This document shows, piece by piece, positions 32,906 through 44,368 of a stretch of DNA of 64,000 nt. The DNA is from Microbotryum silenes-acaulis (taxonomy: Eukaryota; Basidiomycota; Microbotryomycetes; Microbotryales; Microbotryaceae), in assembly GCA_003665825.1 (NCBI GenBank), contig QPFY01000001.1:55001-119000 (forward strand). Direction: 5' to 3'. The stretch's first letter is position 1, and the number at the start of each line of letters is the position of its first letter. Both the position numbers and the translations under genes were made by a program. The notes under the pieces were generated by a model. It had not been told where the DNA came from and ran no database searches. It was given only the letters and a program-made list of their open reading frames with translations.

Positions 32906-35742
32906 CTACAGCGCTTGGGTCTCTTTCTCCAACCACTTCAACGCCGACTCGTCCCCTGTTTTCTTGATCAACGGCGTCAGCTTTTCCCTCACCGAAGCAT
33001 TGTAACTGTTCAACCAATCGCGCTCGTCCGGTGAAAGCAGTTCGACGAGAACAAGATTCGTCGCGATCGGTACCTGTACGCAAACAGTGTGCTGCAGGCG
33101 ATGAATACACCATACGCATGGGAATTGTCGTCGTCACTCACCTGCGTCACACTCTCCATCTCGAGGAACTTGACTCCTCCAAACTGATTCGGCGTGGAAG
33201 CCTCGCGCACGACGACGATGTTCTCGATGCGAATGCCGAACTTGCCGTCTTCGTAGTAGCCTATTACGGGAAGGTAGGGAGGAGTTCAGAATGGAGACTG
33301 TAGACAGTCGAAACATAAGCACGTCACTCACCAGGCTCGTTCGAGCAAACGTGACCCGCTCGAAGCTGATGATCAGAATGACGTCAGGGGCTCAGCAACC
33401 GATGCACCCGTCACGTCAACAAACCCTGCGGGGCCGACCGACCTTGACCTCGTTGTATGCAATCCTCGTTCCGATTCCTTGCGGACCTGTGTGCTTTCGC
33501 TTGCACACATCAGAGGCACTGTCTCCAGCGCAAGATACAGATGGTTGTAAGAGCAAGAATAGAAGCTCACCTTCATGAACGTTGATATGACTTCCGACGC
33601 CGTGTCCCGTTCCGTGTCGGTAGTCTGAGCGTGAAGATCGTACGCAAGGTGGTGTCAATAACACGAAGAAAACGAATCGACCCTCAACCTCTTCTCGCAT
33701 CGACCTTCAACCTGTTCTCGCGTCAAAAACTCGCGACTCACCCAACCCATCTAACCAAAGCGGTCTCCTCGCAAACGCATCCAAAAGGTATCCCGTCGTC
33801 GTCTCCGGAAACACAGCCGTATCGATCGCGATATGCCCTTGCAAGACCCTCGTATACGCCCTGCGTTCGCTCATACTCGGTTCCCCGAAATGCAACGTGC
33901 GCGTCGTATCGGTCGTGCCGTCGTTGAATTGCGCTCCAGAGTCGCAGAGGTAGATCTGGTCTTTTCGGATGCGAGTGGCTTGCGCGGGGTCTTTTGAGTA
34001 GTGATAATGGATGATACTGGCGTTGGCACCGGTCGAGGAAATGGTCGTGAATGAAAGCCCCTTAAAGAGATCAAGCTCCTTTCGGAACTTTTCAAGTTGT
34101 TGAGCCCCTTCGTATTCAGAGACGTTCACATCGGCGCTGAGCTGTTGTTCGAGCCAAGCAAAATACCGCACGAGCGCAACACCATCGCGGAGGTGGGATT
34201 GTCGGAACCCCTCGATCTCGACGTCGTTCTTGACCGCCTTCAAGTCGACTGTGTGTACGAGGCGAGGACGAGATTCAGATATCGGGCAGCACTGCAAAGT
34301 TCGAACGCCAAACACGCACCAATGGGACCCCTTGAACCAGCATCGCACTTGTCCAATCCGACCGCTAGCGCCAAAGCCAAGTTCGTGCTCTTGGGCATCA
34401 TGACCTTCTCATGCTCGCCCAGGTCTTGCCCAACGGTCTTCAAGAACTTGTATACATCCTCATACGGCTCAATATCAACTTTGACCTCTCGATCGAGATA
34501 CTCGTACACGCTTTGCGGCAACTGCTCCAGATCGACGAACAAGGTCGGTTTCTTGCGCCCGTCGATGGGGATGACGAGATGAGCGAAAAAGACGGGGTTG
34601 AACGCGATGTCCGATCCTCGAAGATTGAGCGTCCAACATATCTCGTCCAACATCGAGCTGACGAGGTACGTCGTCTTGGCTTTGGGTACCGACGTCGACG
34701 CATCGTCCTTCTTCGTCACCTCCTTACGAATCGCTTCCACTTTGTCGGTCGATGCTTGGCCGGCGTAGTTGATCTCCTGAAGCACAACGGGGTTCTTGGG
34801 ACGCGCAGGTCGGTCGGCCCAGACCGCATCGACGAGATTGTTCTCAATGGGGACCAACTTGGACTCGCTCGAAAGAGTCGGGAGAATGGTGTGGTAGTCG
34901 CCGACGGAGATGAGCGTCGGGTCAAGGCCGATCCGGGTCGAGGGGGGCAATGCCGCGAGTTGTTCTTGCCACGACTTGACCTCTGTGGTTTTGACAAAAA
35001 GATTATGTATTGGTGTTTCGGTCTTTGAATCCGAGCAGGAGCGGCAAGAGTCGACTGACCAGGAATCCCATGCTTGTACAGCGTCCACTCGGACGAGAGC
35101 TCGTTTCCGGCTTGTTGACTGTGAGAAGGAGAATCAAATCAGCCTCCCAAATCTGGCAAGTCGTAATACCAACCCTGAAAGCTGCCAAACTTACTGGTAT
35201 CGTCCATCGGTCGTCAACCTCGCCTCGTTGGTGAAGACGACGGCCGTTCCTGTACGGTACGGCGACAGAGACCCAATTGGAGCCCCACATCAGCCTCCTC
35301 CGAGGAATGTTGGGGCTGACCAGCAACAACATGGGAGCGCATTCACGTACCTGCACTACCCGTAAAGCCAGAGATCCAGGCCTACTCAAAGGAATCACGA
35401 CATTCGTTCGGCGATTAGCACCCGTTGCCCCCCTTCGTCCAGCAGGACCACACGTTTGCGTGACAGCGCCCGAGGTAGTCGGAGCGCGAGAACTGACCCT
35501 CCTCTCATCACACGCAGCGATATACCTGCGCGAAACGCCCAAGCCCATTCTGTAAATACTCGACTACCACCTCTTGCAACCAAACCAAACCGCGCTCCCT
35601 CACTCGCTCGCAGGCGCCTGAGCGGTCAAACTCACTCGGAGCCGTGCGCATCCCCCGAGTCAACGATATACCCATCGACGTTGTGTGCCTTGATCACCTT
35701 TCTCAGCTCGGTCAACCTCTTTTCTTGCTCCAGCGAAACCAT
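32906..35742 (-). CDS. AMPP: cytosolic Xaa-Pro aminopeptidase (aminopeptidase P, M24B)
   Basis: Removes the N-terminal residue from peptides with proline in position 2, using two Mn ions. About ten exons follow the family order. N-terminal creatinase-like domains: LRKVIKAHNVDGYIVDSGDA, then HGSEYIAACDERRAWISGFTGSAG over two introns, TAVVFTNEARLTTDGRY, and a second creatinase fold (YLVSSMLDEICWTLNLRGSD, NPVFFAHLVI). The catalytic domain has the metal ligands in DSGAQFNDGTTDTTRTLHFG (two Asp), GTGHGVGSHINVHE (His), and [20 protein letters not shown] (two Glu). It ends in LKWLEKETQAL. The start ATG at 35742 begins MVSLEQEKRLTEL. No signal peptide is seen, which fits the cytosolic form. Length and domains match the XPNPEP1/Fra1 type. 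Confidence 0.95.
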
Positions 35743-36494
35743 GTTGTCCTTGCCTGCGGTGCGTAATAGCTTCACCTTCTTCACTGAGACCAACGATGAG
35801 GACGGTCGAGCGAGGTGGAGAGTGATTGGCAGTCGTGTACACTGGGTGACAACACTTTCAAGTAAGTGAGATCGAGTAGTAGTACAGAGCAGCTGAATAG
35901 GTCTGACGAACGCCAGTGTGAGAAAGAGCGCGCAAGTCAAGGGTTGAAGCGCGTCGAAAGCGTGGTCGGGGCGAGAGGGTGAAGGACTACAGACCACGCG
36001 GGTCCTCCATCCGACGCCGACGGCATGTTTCGGATCGGACAACAAACTCGAGTTTCTTATTTCAAAAACAGGGGGAGAAAAACAGTCGATACAAACTAGA
36101 CACACACCCACACTATTTCTTCTGGTAGCTTTTCGTTAGGGTGAAAAAAACAGCCGAGGAACGACGAGGCACGATATCAGGAAGGAGAGGCAGACGAGGG
36201 GTGTCACCCAGAACTACGGACCGACGACGAAGAAATACCCAAAGCTCTTCCTCTCCCTTGGAAAGAAAGTAAAGGGTCGGGTGAAGGCGAGCAGCGGAAA
36301 AAAATTGAAGCGGGAGTCGACTGAGCAACGAGAAGGGACAACGGCGGCGACGATGAAAGACGTTGAGATACGAGAAAGAGTGAAGACGAGGAGTAGTATA
36401 ACGGATGCCTGAAGAATGCGAACGGCGCCTTGTTCACTTCACCACGATGCGTGGCAAAACGACCGAAAGTGCCGAATTTTGGGCTCGAGAGCCT
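35743..36494. other. intergenic, promoter of aminopeptidase P
   Basis: Upstream region of the gene starting at 35742 and 3' flank of the minus gene ending at 36495. No gene recognised. Confidence 0.4.
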
Positions 36495-37551
36495 CTAGAA
36501 AAAGTTGGACTCGTTGTCCTTCTTCTTGGACGCGATCTTGGCCGCGTCCTTGTTGAGCTTGTTGATTTGCTTCCTAAAAAGACCAGACGCGGTTAATTTG
36601 ATACGTCAGCCAAGCGCTCTACAAGCTCCCTGATCATGAGCGTGCAGACTACCAAGCCAAGGGCGTCGAAGATAGAACTCACTTGAAGCCATAGCAGTTC
36701 TTGCACTCGACCATCTTGTGTTTCTTGCACGCAGGGATACCTTCCTTGTTGAGGTGATAGTCGATTTCGATGGCCTAGACGCCGAGCAACTCGCGCACCT
36801 TCAGCACCCTGCACTCATCCAACTCCTCCGCCCGCAGCAGCGCTACACGTACCTCTCGATCGATAGGGTCCAGACCCGCTTTATCGACAGACGACACAGT
36901 GTTGCCGTCAGATATGATATCCTGGCACATCCATCACCTGACCTAAACGTGTGACTGACCCGTGAACGAGTTGTCCTCCCTGAAGTCGACCTGGCACTCA
37001 GCGCAGCGCTCCTTGCCGTGGAGGCAGAACTGGTACCCATCACCGATCTCGATCGACGAGGACGAGTCCGTCGATGAGATGGCGGTCAAATCGGGCCTTT
37101 TGGGAGAGATTATAGATGATATGAGGTGTGATGAGAAACCCGAGGGCGAGGTTAGGTCCACGTGAGACGTTACGCATTGGCGAGCGGGTGGCGTTCGGGC
37201 AAGAGTTAAGTGACACCCAGGGGTCACGCGTGCGACGACCACGACGACGAAGGAAAGGAAGTGTCCGTTAGAAGCCGGAGAGGCGGAGACGACAATCATG
37301 CAAGGTTGAGTGGAGCATCAGCTTCATAGTTCGGATGAACGTTGCCTTTCCCAGAAAAAAAGCCCGAGTTGTCTCCCCCTAGCCCACATAAGCCAAGGCC
37401 GAGACAGAGATCGGGGCAGAGAGGTGGGTCACGAGCACCCATCGGCGACGCGCGCAGGCGGTGCCTGTCGACGATCACGACGGGCTGACCGATCGAAGAC
37501 GAAAACGACCATCCTTCAAGACTTTTACATCCGAACTTACATGCCAGACAT
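36495..37551 (-). CDS. small zinc-binding protein, unknown function
   Basis: Five exons (37551-37541, 37096-36960, 36878-36853, 36774-36683, 36573-36495) give 114 aa. The first coding exon is only 11 nt (Met-Ser-Gly and part of Met) and the third is 26 nt. The frame is kept throughout and all splice sites are GT-AG. After a Ser/Asp-rich start comes a first metal knuckle, YQFCLHGKERCAECQVDF. A linker GLDPIDREAIEIDYHLN follows, then a second knuckle GIPACKKHKMVECKNCYGF, and a Lys-rich tail ending DNESNFF. The C-x-H...C-x2-C and C-x2-H...C-x2-C pairs suggest a compact two-zinc fold. I recall similar short basidiomycete proteins near the MYND-like class but cannot name a function. Confidence 0.75.
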
Positions 37552-38961
37552 GATGAGTCAAACCTGTAGTATGTCGTGAAAATCTTATGAGTCAACCGTG
37601 GCGAGATGAAGGCCTCGAGGCGGGACCCACGCTAGCGTCGAACTAACCTTCTTGCGGTTGGGGGAGGCTGCGGATTTCAAAGTTGCGGGGAACCGACGAC
37701 GACAGACGACGCCGACGACGAGGGAGAGGAGTTCTATCCACCGTCGACGCAATCAGCCATCCAGCCCGGCCAACCTTGGGACCATGTACTACGGCCAGAC
37801 TCACAGAAAGAAGTGCTTAGAACTTGAAAAGCGTTCAAAGTCAAACCACAGGGCGGGCGACGTGGAGAGAAGGAGGGAGAGAGAGGTAAGACGCGCGCGC
37901 CTGGAGGCGGTCTGCGGGCGTCACGCGACCCACCTCAGAGCCCATGTGGGGGCCCACATGCGGTTTGCATGTGATGCCGAGCCTCCGTATGGTTGGGCAC
38001 GGTATCGAAGACAGCACCATTGTTGGGTGAATCTAAGCGCATCTAGTCTATGCAGGGTGTCCCAGGGCAATATGTGTACCATGAACTACAGTAGCCACGT
38101 GCGGAGGAGGGGACCCAGACCCGCTGAAGTTGTCATTGATGAACACCAGCTGGGCCGCCGGATCAGCAGACTCAGGCCGACCCTCGCTAGAGAAGGTATG
38201 ACAGGAACTGGGTAGGCACAACACATGAAATCTTGAAAGAATGGTAAAGCCTAGATGGAGCAACATGGAACCCGATTCAACGCGTTAGCGGCCCCAGTAG
38301 CTGAGGCTTAGTTCATCTCCGCCTCTCGAACGCTCGCCACCTCCGAGGCGGCCTTGGTGATGACGATGCTCAGCCAGTGACAGGGCCGCAGCATACCCTT
38401 CAGGTCAAGTGTTGAGAGACTGGATTGGCCACTCCGACACCTGTCAATGTCAGGAAATACTCTCTAACTCGGTATTGCAATCCGCTTATCGCTTTCCGGC
38501 GTGGCGGGCCTGGAGTCTCGTGACGACAGTGGGTCGCCGGTTTCATCGCGTGGCCGTGTCGTGGGGGAATTCGCCCCCAAGCCCAAACCAAAGACATTTA
38601 TTAGATATTCACTATTCTTACTCGTCAATAGATATTGGTACAAACGTCGTTCAGTCGGAGACTGCTCGTCGTGTTCCTTGGCCGACACGAAACCGTAGAC
38701 GCTCGACGAGCGACTTGAATAGCGCCCTGGGGCAAGCGCGGGAAGGCAGTGAGAAGGCAGTGGGAAGGCGCAAGGTCGGAAAGTTGGGGGGGAGTGGATG
38801 AACTGTGGATAGTCCGCCGCGCAAGGTCTCGCAAGGTCGGCGCAAGGACGCGCAAGGAGGAGTCAAGGACTCAGGCGGCGCAAGGTGAGGACGTGGCTCG
38901 AACTCGGCCGCCACGCTCGGCTCGTCTTACTCTTCGGTCGCACCACCACCTCGCAAGCGAA
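37552..38961. other. intergenic with clustered CGCAAGG repeats
   Basis: 1.4 kb with no supported gene. A short exact dyad (CATGTGGG..CCCACATG) lies near 37944-37961. The right end (38769-38885) has six direct copies of CGCAAGG. Open frames on the minus strand around 38464-38688 look protein-like in places but match nothing, so I leave them uncalled. Confidence 0.4.
38769..38885 (+). repeat. six direct CGCAAGG heptamers in 117 bp
   Basis: Exact copies begin at 38769, 38820, 38830, 38841, 38851 and 38879, all on the plus strand, with spacing of 10-11 nt in the middle four. They sit about 80 nt left of the transposon-like fragment, where a KDZ/Zisupton-type element could carry subterminal repeats. 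A cluster of factor-binding sites is the alternative. Confidence 0.6.
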
Positions 38962-39810
38962 ATGCCGCGGATCTCTTCAGTGAGTACAGCGAGTTATGAC
39001 ATCGATTCGACGTTTCTGACGTCCTGGCCACTGTTTCGTTGAATCGCTCAGAACTCTGGCGGTGGCTCGACACGATTTCGTTGTCGCTGCTTCCTCAACG
39101 CGTGTGACTTGAAGAGGGGCGGTCGTGCCGTCGCGAGGTCAACGATTCGCAACCACCGCAAAGGAGACGTCGAGTACTACGAGAGATTGCTCAAGCGCGG
39201 TGCACCCGTTCCCCACGAGCTCGAGCGGGCCATCGCATGGTCGAAAACGTGACCCGAGCCCATCGACCTGTTCAAGAAGACTCGACCGGCGGACCAGCCC
39301 GAACCGAACGCGGCGCCGAACGTCGAGGCACTTCCACAGCCTGTCGTGTCTACCTCCAAGCCAGAGGATAGGGAATTTGAGGAGCGCCAAGACAAAAACT
39401 CGACCGCCAGAATGGAAATTATTATCTCGGCTACGCACGACGAGCTTCTCCATAATCCCTTGTACCGCAACGTTGAGGTTGATATCTGCAACGCCTACCG
39501 CCGGCTCAACGAGCTGCTCATGACCAGGATCCCAGCAGCGAATAGCGATACTTGGAGCTCTGGATCGAAACCCCCACGCCAAACACAAGATCCCCCACCA
39601 ATCTGTTGTCGCATGTCCAACGGCCTGCCGCCAGGAGGCCGTCGCGGCTCTGAGGAGGGCTCAGCCGCGCAAAACGACATCGAGTCGAAAAGAAAAAGCC
39701 GACATCCGACACCCCCCAGGCCCGTCTTGCTTTCGTCCGGAAACGGTCTTGGAACACGAATTCGAAGATAGTCTCTCGTACGTTCGCGACGTCGACGAAG
39801 GTAAGACACT
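38962..39810 (+). pseudogene. broken transposon-like ORF (KDZ-type N-terminal zinc-knuckle pattern)
   Basis: A short exon MPRISS at 38962 joins by a good GTGAGT...CAG intron to 39052. It reads RFRCRCFLNACDLKRGGRAV and then RSTIRNHRKGDVEYYERLLK. The Cys cluster followed by an (S/T)IRNHRKGD element resembles the N-terminal region of basidiomycete KDZ-type transposon proteins. A TGA interrupts the frame at about 39250. The same frame is then open to 39771 and includes DELLHNPLYRNVEVDICNAY. A further piece in another frame (ETVLEHEFEDSLSYVRDVDE) runs to a donor near 39803. No transposase catalytic domain follows. I infer a truncated, inactive relic. Confidence 0.45.
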
Positions 39811-40799
39811 CGTGGTTCGCCTCATCCGATCGTTTTGGTCGCACGACTCCCTCGACGTTCGAACGTTGTTCCTCGACAAACTGGAGAAGGAACATCCCAA
39901 ATCTCTGTATACCAATCTCTGACACCGAATATTCCCGCCAATCACAGGCAGTTGCTGGCTTGTAAAAGGCCTGATGCGGCGGCGAAGGCCGGAAGCAGCG
40001 GGCGCACTGAAGATAGGTTCCATTGCCGCTGCTTGATTGCTTGTGTTCATATAGTCTGTTCGTTCTATTATTCTCCTCCTTCTTCTGCATGTCAATAGTC
40101 AATACAGGATCTGTGACCTCATTGCCGTGCCAAGAACCCGTCGAGTCTGAAAATATCGCAAGCTGGAGTCGGCCTCAGCTGGATTGTTCGGAAAGTCACG
40201 TGTGAGGGTGGGCGGGCAGCCTAGGCGAGGAAGAACGAGTCGGTGTTTCGGATAACGGCAATCGATTGCATCCGACTCTGTCGACTCTCCTCCGACTTCG
40301 CCGTCACCCAGTTGAGCAGACTCGGGCACGACTTAGTACTACGCGTGCGAGTCGTGCCCGACTCCCTTCCGGCGACTCGCGCCCGAGTAAGCGCCGACTC
40401 GTGACCAACTCGCGACCCGACTGGCGGTTCCTAATTAGAGATTTGACAGCTTCAACGTGGGGCCTGATGCTGCTTTCTCTTTCATCAACGCCTTCGAGTT
40501 TTGCATTGATCTCGAGAGTGTGGCTTGGGCGACTTACTTTCGCACAGGAGCTCGTGAATTCGCCTCGGATACGCTCGATCGTTCTCGCGGTCGTTGCTAC
40601 TCGATCCCATGCTCAATCACTCATGCCTAGCATTCTTAGCAAGATCGAGGTGCTCATTGCCAGCCGACGTCCTTGTTCGACCTCTCTGAGACTCACGCGT
40701 TCAGCGTCCACTTCCTACATCCGATGGGCCGATACTTTGCTCTATTCCATCCTCAATCCAAATACAAACACCCTTCTCCTCCCCACCGCTCCACTCTCT
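39811..40799. other. intergenic, GACTCG-rich region
   Basis: A last fragment in the transposon-like style (RLIRSFWSHDSLDVRTLFLD) is readable near 39835-39900. Between 40265 and 40430 many GACTCG/CGAGTC words recur, with a 12-bp hairpin at 40322-40361. The right part is the 3' flank of the WD40 gene. Confidence 0.4.
40322..40361. repeat. 12-bp inverted repeat in GACTCG-rich region
   Basis: TCGGGCACGACT (40322-40333) and its exact reverse complement (40350-40361) flank a 16-nt loop. Confidence 0.6.
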
Positions 40800-42524
40800 C
40801 TACTCCTTCATCACCTCATCCCCCTCCCCTTCCCCCTCCTCCAGAGCAAGCGGATCCTTTCTCTCCTCCAACGGCTTGAAAACCTTCACTTCGCCGTCCT
40901 CTCCCGCACTAACCACCAACCGACCATCCTGACTGACCGAACAAGCATGCACGACATCCCTATGACCTAGCAGCGTCTTCTCGCACGTCCCTCGTCGGTA
41001 GTCCCAGATTTTCAAGGTGTGGTCCGCGGATCCGGTGACGAAGGTGGTCGTGTTGGGGGAGAAGGCGAGGGAGGTGACCGCGTCCTATGTGTAGAAGGGG
41101 TTTACCTCGATCAGTAGACGGGATCCAGCGCACGGACCTGGTTCTGGTTTGATCGACGACGACGACGCTCCTGAAAACGCACCTCATGTTTACCCGTACT
41201 CCTCAACTTGAACGAGTTCGCTTCCCAAGTACACACCCTCCCATCGGTCCCTACACTAACGACGACCATGACACTAACACTTCCGACGGCGGGCACCTCA
41301 CTAAACGCGACCTGTTCGACCGAGGTGCCTTCCTCATGCCCCTGCATCTGCGCCAACACCGTCCCCGCCACAAGATTGATCGCTCTCAGTCCACCTTCAG
41401 CTCCTCCGAGAATGGCGACTGTGGCAGCAGGGTTGATGGCGATACAGTTGACGCCGCCGTCGAGACGGAAGCGGGCGTCGGAGGGGGAGAGCTTGTGAAG
41501 TTGATCGCCGTTGCGCGGGTCCCAGAGGATCATGGTCGAGTCCTCGGAGCAGGTCACGAATTTCTTGCCTAGGAGGTGAGGGGGGGGGGTGACGAGTGGG
41601 GAACGTGTCAGCACATCAGGTACACACAGTTCAGTCAGTTTCATGATGAATGTACCGTCTGGTGTCCACTTTCCACACGTTACCGGAGTTGTATGGCCCG
41701 AAAGCACATGCACGACCTCGCCGCTCGGCACTGTGGGTTCGCAGCCAAACGCCTCGGGAGCACAGTTAGTTGGACGTCACAACCTTTTGCTCTGAACATG
41801 GAGCTAGCGCTGCGGAACTCACACTTCCACATCCATACTGTTCCGTCTGCACCACCGGCGATCAAAAAGTTTCCCTTGGGGTGCCAGTCGATCCACTGCG
41901 TTACCGTTTTACGGCCGAGGATGAGTCAGTCAGCGCTCGTTCCTTCGTTCGCGCGATCTCCCCGCGCTCAAACGCACAACGCACATTAACTTCATCCGGC
42001 CCTTCCAAGTCCTGAACCAAGGCCCACTTTGTGAAATTGTCGGCTACACCGGCGAGCTTCTGCCTCCCCCACACCCTAACTTTACCGTCCATGCCGCCGG
42101 TCGCGACGAGCTCGCCATCAAAGCTGAAACCGACACTCGTGACGGAGTCGGTATGCCCTTCCAACCGCTGCAGCACCTCGCCCGAGTTGGTATCGAACAA
42201 GAGACCGAGATCGTCCTCGCCACCTGAGACGGCGATGTGCTGCCTCGTCGGATGAAGGCAGACGACAAAGACGGCGCCTTGGTGTTCGGAAAAGGTCAAC
42301 GCCGAATCGTCGAAACCGTTCTGCAACAACTGGTTTGCAGCATCTTCGTCCTCGTTGCCTGGTTCATCCTCATCGTCCATGGGTTCGTCCCCTTCTTGAC
42401 CATCGATCTGCAGTTCCTCGACTTCGACGACGTCCTCGTCCGCTACGAATTCAGGTTGGTCTTCTTCCGGTTGCTCTTGCGCTGGCTGGGTGCTGAGCTT
42501 GTGGTCCTGGGGAAGATGACTCAT
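40800..42524 (-). CDS. SQT1: WD40 ribosome-assembly chaperone, Sqt1/AAMP
   Basis: Sqt1 binds nascent uL16 (Rpl10) and delivers it to the late 60S subunit. The start MSHLPQDHKL is followed by a strongly acidic N terminus (DVVEVEELQIDGQEGDEPMD), as in the family. The WD repeats then come in order: DDSALTFSEHQGAVFVVCLH; HTDSVTSVGFSFDGELVATG; VNWIDWHPKGNFLIAGGADG; LSGHTTPVTCGKWTPDG with KKFVTCSEDSTMILWDP; VNCIAINPAATVAILGGAEG; a QVAF...CTWEANSFKL repeat; DAVTSLAFSPN..SADHTLKIWD; and LLGHRDVVHACSVSQDGRLV. It ends with an acidic tail EEGEGEGDEVMKE. Several short introns interrupt the repeats. The length fits a single propeller. The upstream ATG at 42608 is less likely because the acidic start at 42524 matches the family. 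Confidence 0.9.
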
Positions 42525-42876
42525 CGTCGCGCGATCCAAGTGGGTGGGGTAGTGTTGAAGGAGAAGGGGGAGAGAGAAGGGCGCGCACGGAACTGCTTTC
42601 GTCCTCATCGCCGCGCTCGTCTTCGCAGGCAGTCGCAGGCTCAGCCTATTAGTCTCGGCCTATTAGTAGTCTCAGCCTATTAGTCTCAACCTGCCTGGAC
42701 GTTCCTCCTTCGAGTCAGGCGCGCGCGCGCAACTCGTCGGCTTGCTAATAAGCGTCGACCTAAGACCGATTACTAATCCGATCGTCCCCGGCTCTCGTCG
42801 CTCGCGGCTCCTCTCCTCGCCGTCGGGCCTCCTTCCTCGTAGCCACCATCCCGAACCCATAGCCCATAACCCCAGC

Positions 42877-43998
42877 ATGGCAGCCTACCGAGGAGCCGTT
42901 GTCGAAGATCTACAGGTGAGCGGGTGCATCCTCGTACGGGCGCAGGTGTGGCGTGGCTAAACGGTCGAATTTCACTCCAGCTGTCGCCCGCGTTGGTGCT
43001 GTCGAGTGATACGACCGTCGATGTCGCATTGCAAAGTGAGTACACGTCGTCGTAGATCATTCTTTCAGTCTGATCACTGCCGCGATGCGATACACGAACT
43101 GAAAAACTCCCTCTCCTTCTCCCCAAGTGGCTTTCGAACGAGAATTCTCGTCAGTCACCTCCCCCTCTCTCACGCCGCTTTCCTCGTCCCACCTAACACC
43201 CATCGCCTCCCTTAACCTACCCGCAGTATCATCCCCATCTCCCATCCCTCGACCCGTCGTCTGCAAGGCTGGCTCTCCTCCCAAGCCCTCCAAACTCAAG
43301 TCGCCTCGGGCCTCATCTCCGGTCGATCTTGCCTCGCTTCCATTCTCGAACGACCCAATTCGAACTCGGAGGAGACTACACCGACCTCTTCCGGGACGAC
43401 ATCTTCGGCGAGCAAGAGTGCAGCAGCGTCTGCGGTGACGAGGTTTAGGAAAGAAGGGGATTATCAAGGTCCGTTTCTGCCGCTCGTCCCCCATTTGGAC
43501 TAGCTTCGAAGCAAAGCTGACGTACTCTCCCTCTCGTACCTCGTACCTCGTACCTCAGTCATCACCCCCAACACACCTTTGGAAGAACTCGAAGCCTTTT
43601 TCACGCACGGTCAATCACGGAACGTCACTTTCGCATTGGTGACTGATCAAGGTAGGCGCCGCCATCCACGCGAACCGAATTGAAAAAGCAACCTCGGCAA
43701 TTCTGACTGAAACCTTGGGGGGGGGGGCGGTCCTTTCCCTTGTCTGACCCCGACCAGAACGTAAATTCGTCCTCGGCGTAGTCACGCCCGACGATCTCCT
43801 CAAGTAAGTCGTCTATCACACCACAGAAGGGGTCTTAACCCCCACTAATTCCCATCGGAAAGAAAGGCCCTGAATCTCCCACTTTTTCTCTCTCTTTCCC
43901 CTCTTGCTCAAATTGGTGATTCAAGATTCATCTCGCGCCGTGAACCGAATTACAAACCAACCTTCACGACCAGCAACAACGGTAGTAGTACAAATTGA
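42877..43998 (+). CDS. small CBS-domain protein
   Basis: Seven exons begin at 42877 with MAAYRGAVVEDLQ and end at 43998. They splice in phase to LSPALVLSSDTTVDVALQ, MAFEREFSS (exon 3 is only 22 nt, 43127-43148), IIPISHPSTRRLQGWLS, then a Ser/Thr/Ala-rich insert, VITPNTPLEELEAFF, SRNVTFALVTDQ and ERKFVLGVVTPDDLLKFI. This is the beta-alpha-beta-beta-alpha pattern of two paired CBS motifs, a Bateman module that usually binds adenosine nucleotides. No enzyme domain is attached. The start is about 350 nt from the divergent SQT1 start. Ligand and partner cannot be read from the sequence. The structure is well supported and the role unknown. Confidence 0.8.
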
Positions 43999-44368
43999 AC
44001 AGGGACTGGGAACACAGCCGATACAGATCTTCCTCGCGGATGATGTGATGATATGGGGGAAGGAAGCACATTTTCTACGGGGAAAGCAGCGAGGGTTTCT
44101 CCTTTTTTTTTTCAGGAAGGGGGGTCTTTTGGTGTGTAGAAGGGGGTTATCGTAGTTTGATTTTCAAAAAATCTAATCAAATGACTAGTCTTGGCAGCTC
44201 TACTCTTGCTTTTGATCCCCCTTCCTCCCGATCTCGTAATCAACGTTCTCCTCAATCACCCCTCCAATAACCCTTCTTATCCTCTTCCACCTCCTCTATA
44301 AACTCTTCCCCCCCTATCCCCTATATCCCCAAGTCAAAAACTTCCTCTCCATCGATAATCTCGAGCTC
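43999..44368. other. convergent 3' region
   Basis: Pyrimidine- and T-rich spacer between two stop codons on opposite strands. No gene. Confidence 0.5.

Noticed and set aside
37930..37965. Short dyad CATGTGGG..CCCACATG as a rho-independent terminator
   Set aside because: Such terminators are not used in fungal nuclear genomes and no gene ends there.
38464..38688. 74-aa minus-strand open frame beginning MSAKEHDEQ
   Set aside because: Composition is plausible, but it has no recognisable motif and no supporting splice or neighbour evidence.
40266..40970. 234-aa plus-strand open frame
   Set aside because: It runs into the 3' end of SQT1 on the other strand and covers the GACTCG-rich repeat; the translation is low-complexity and shadow-like.
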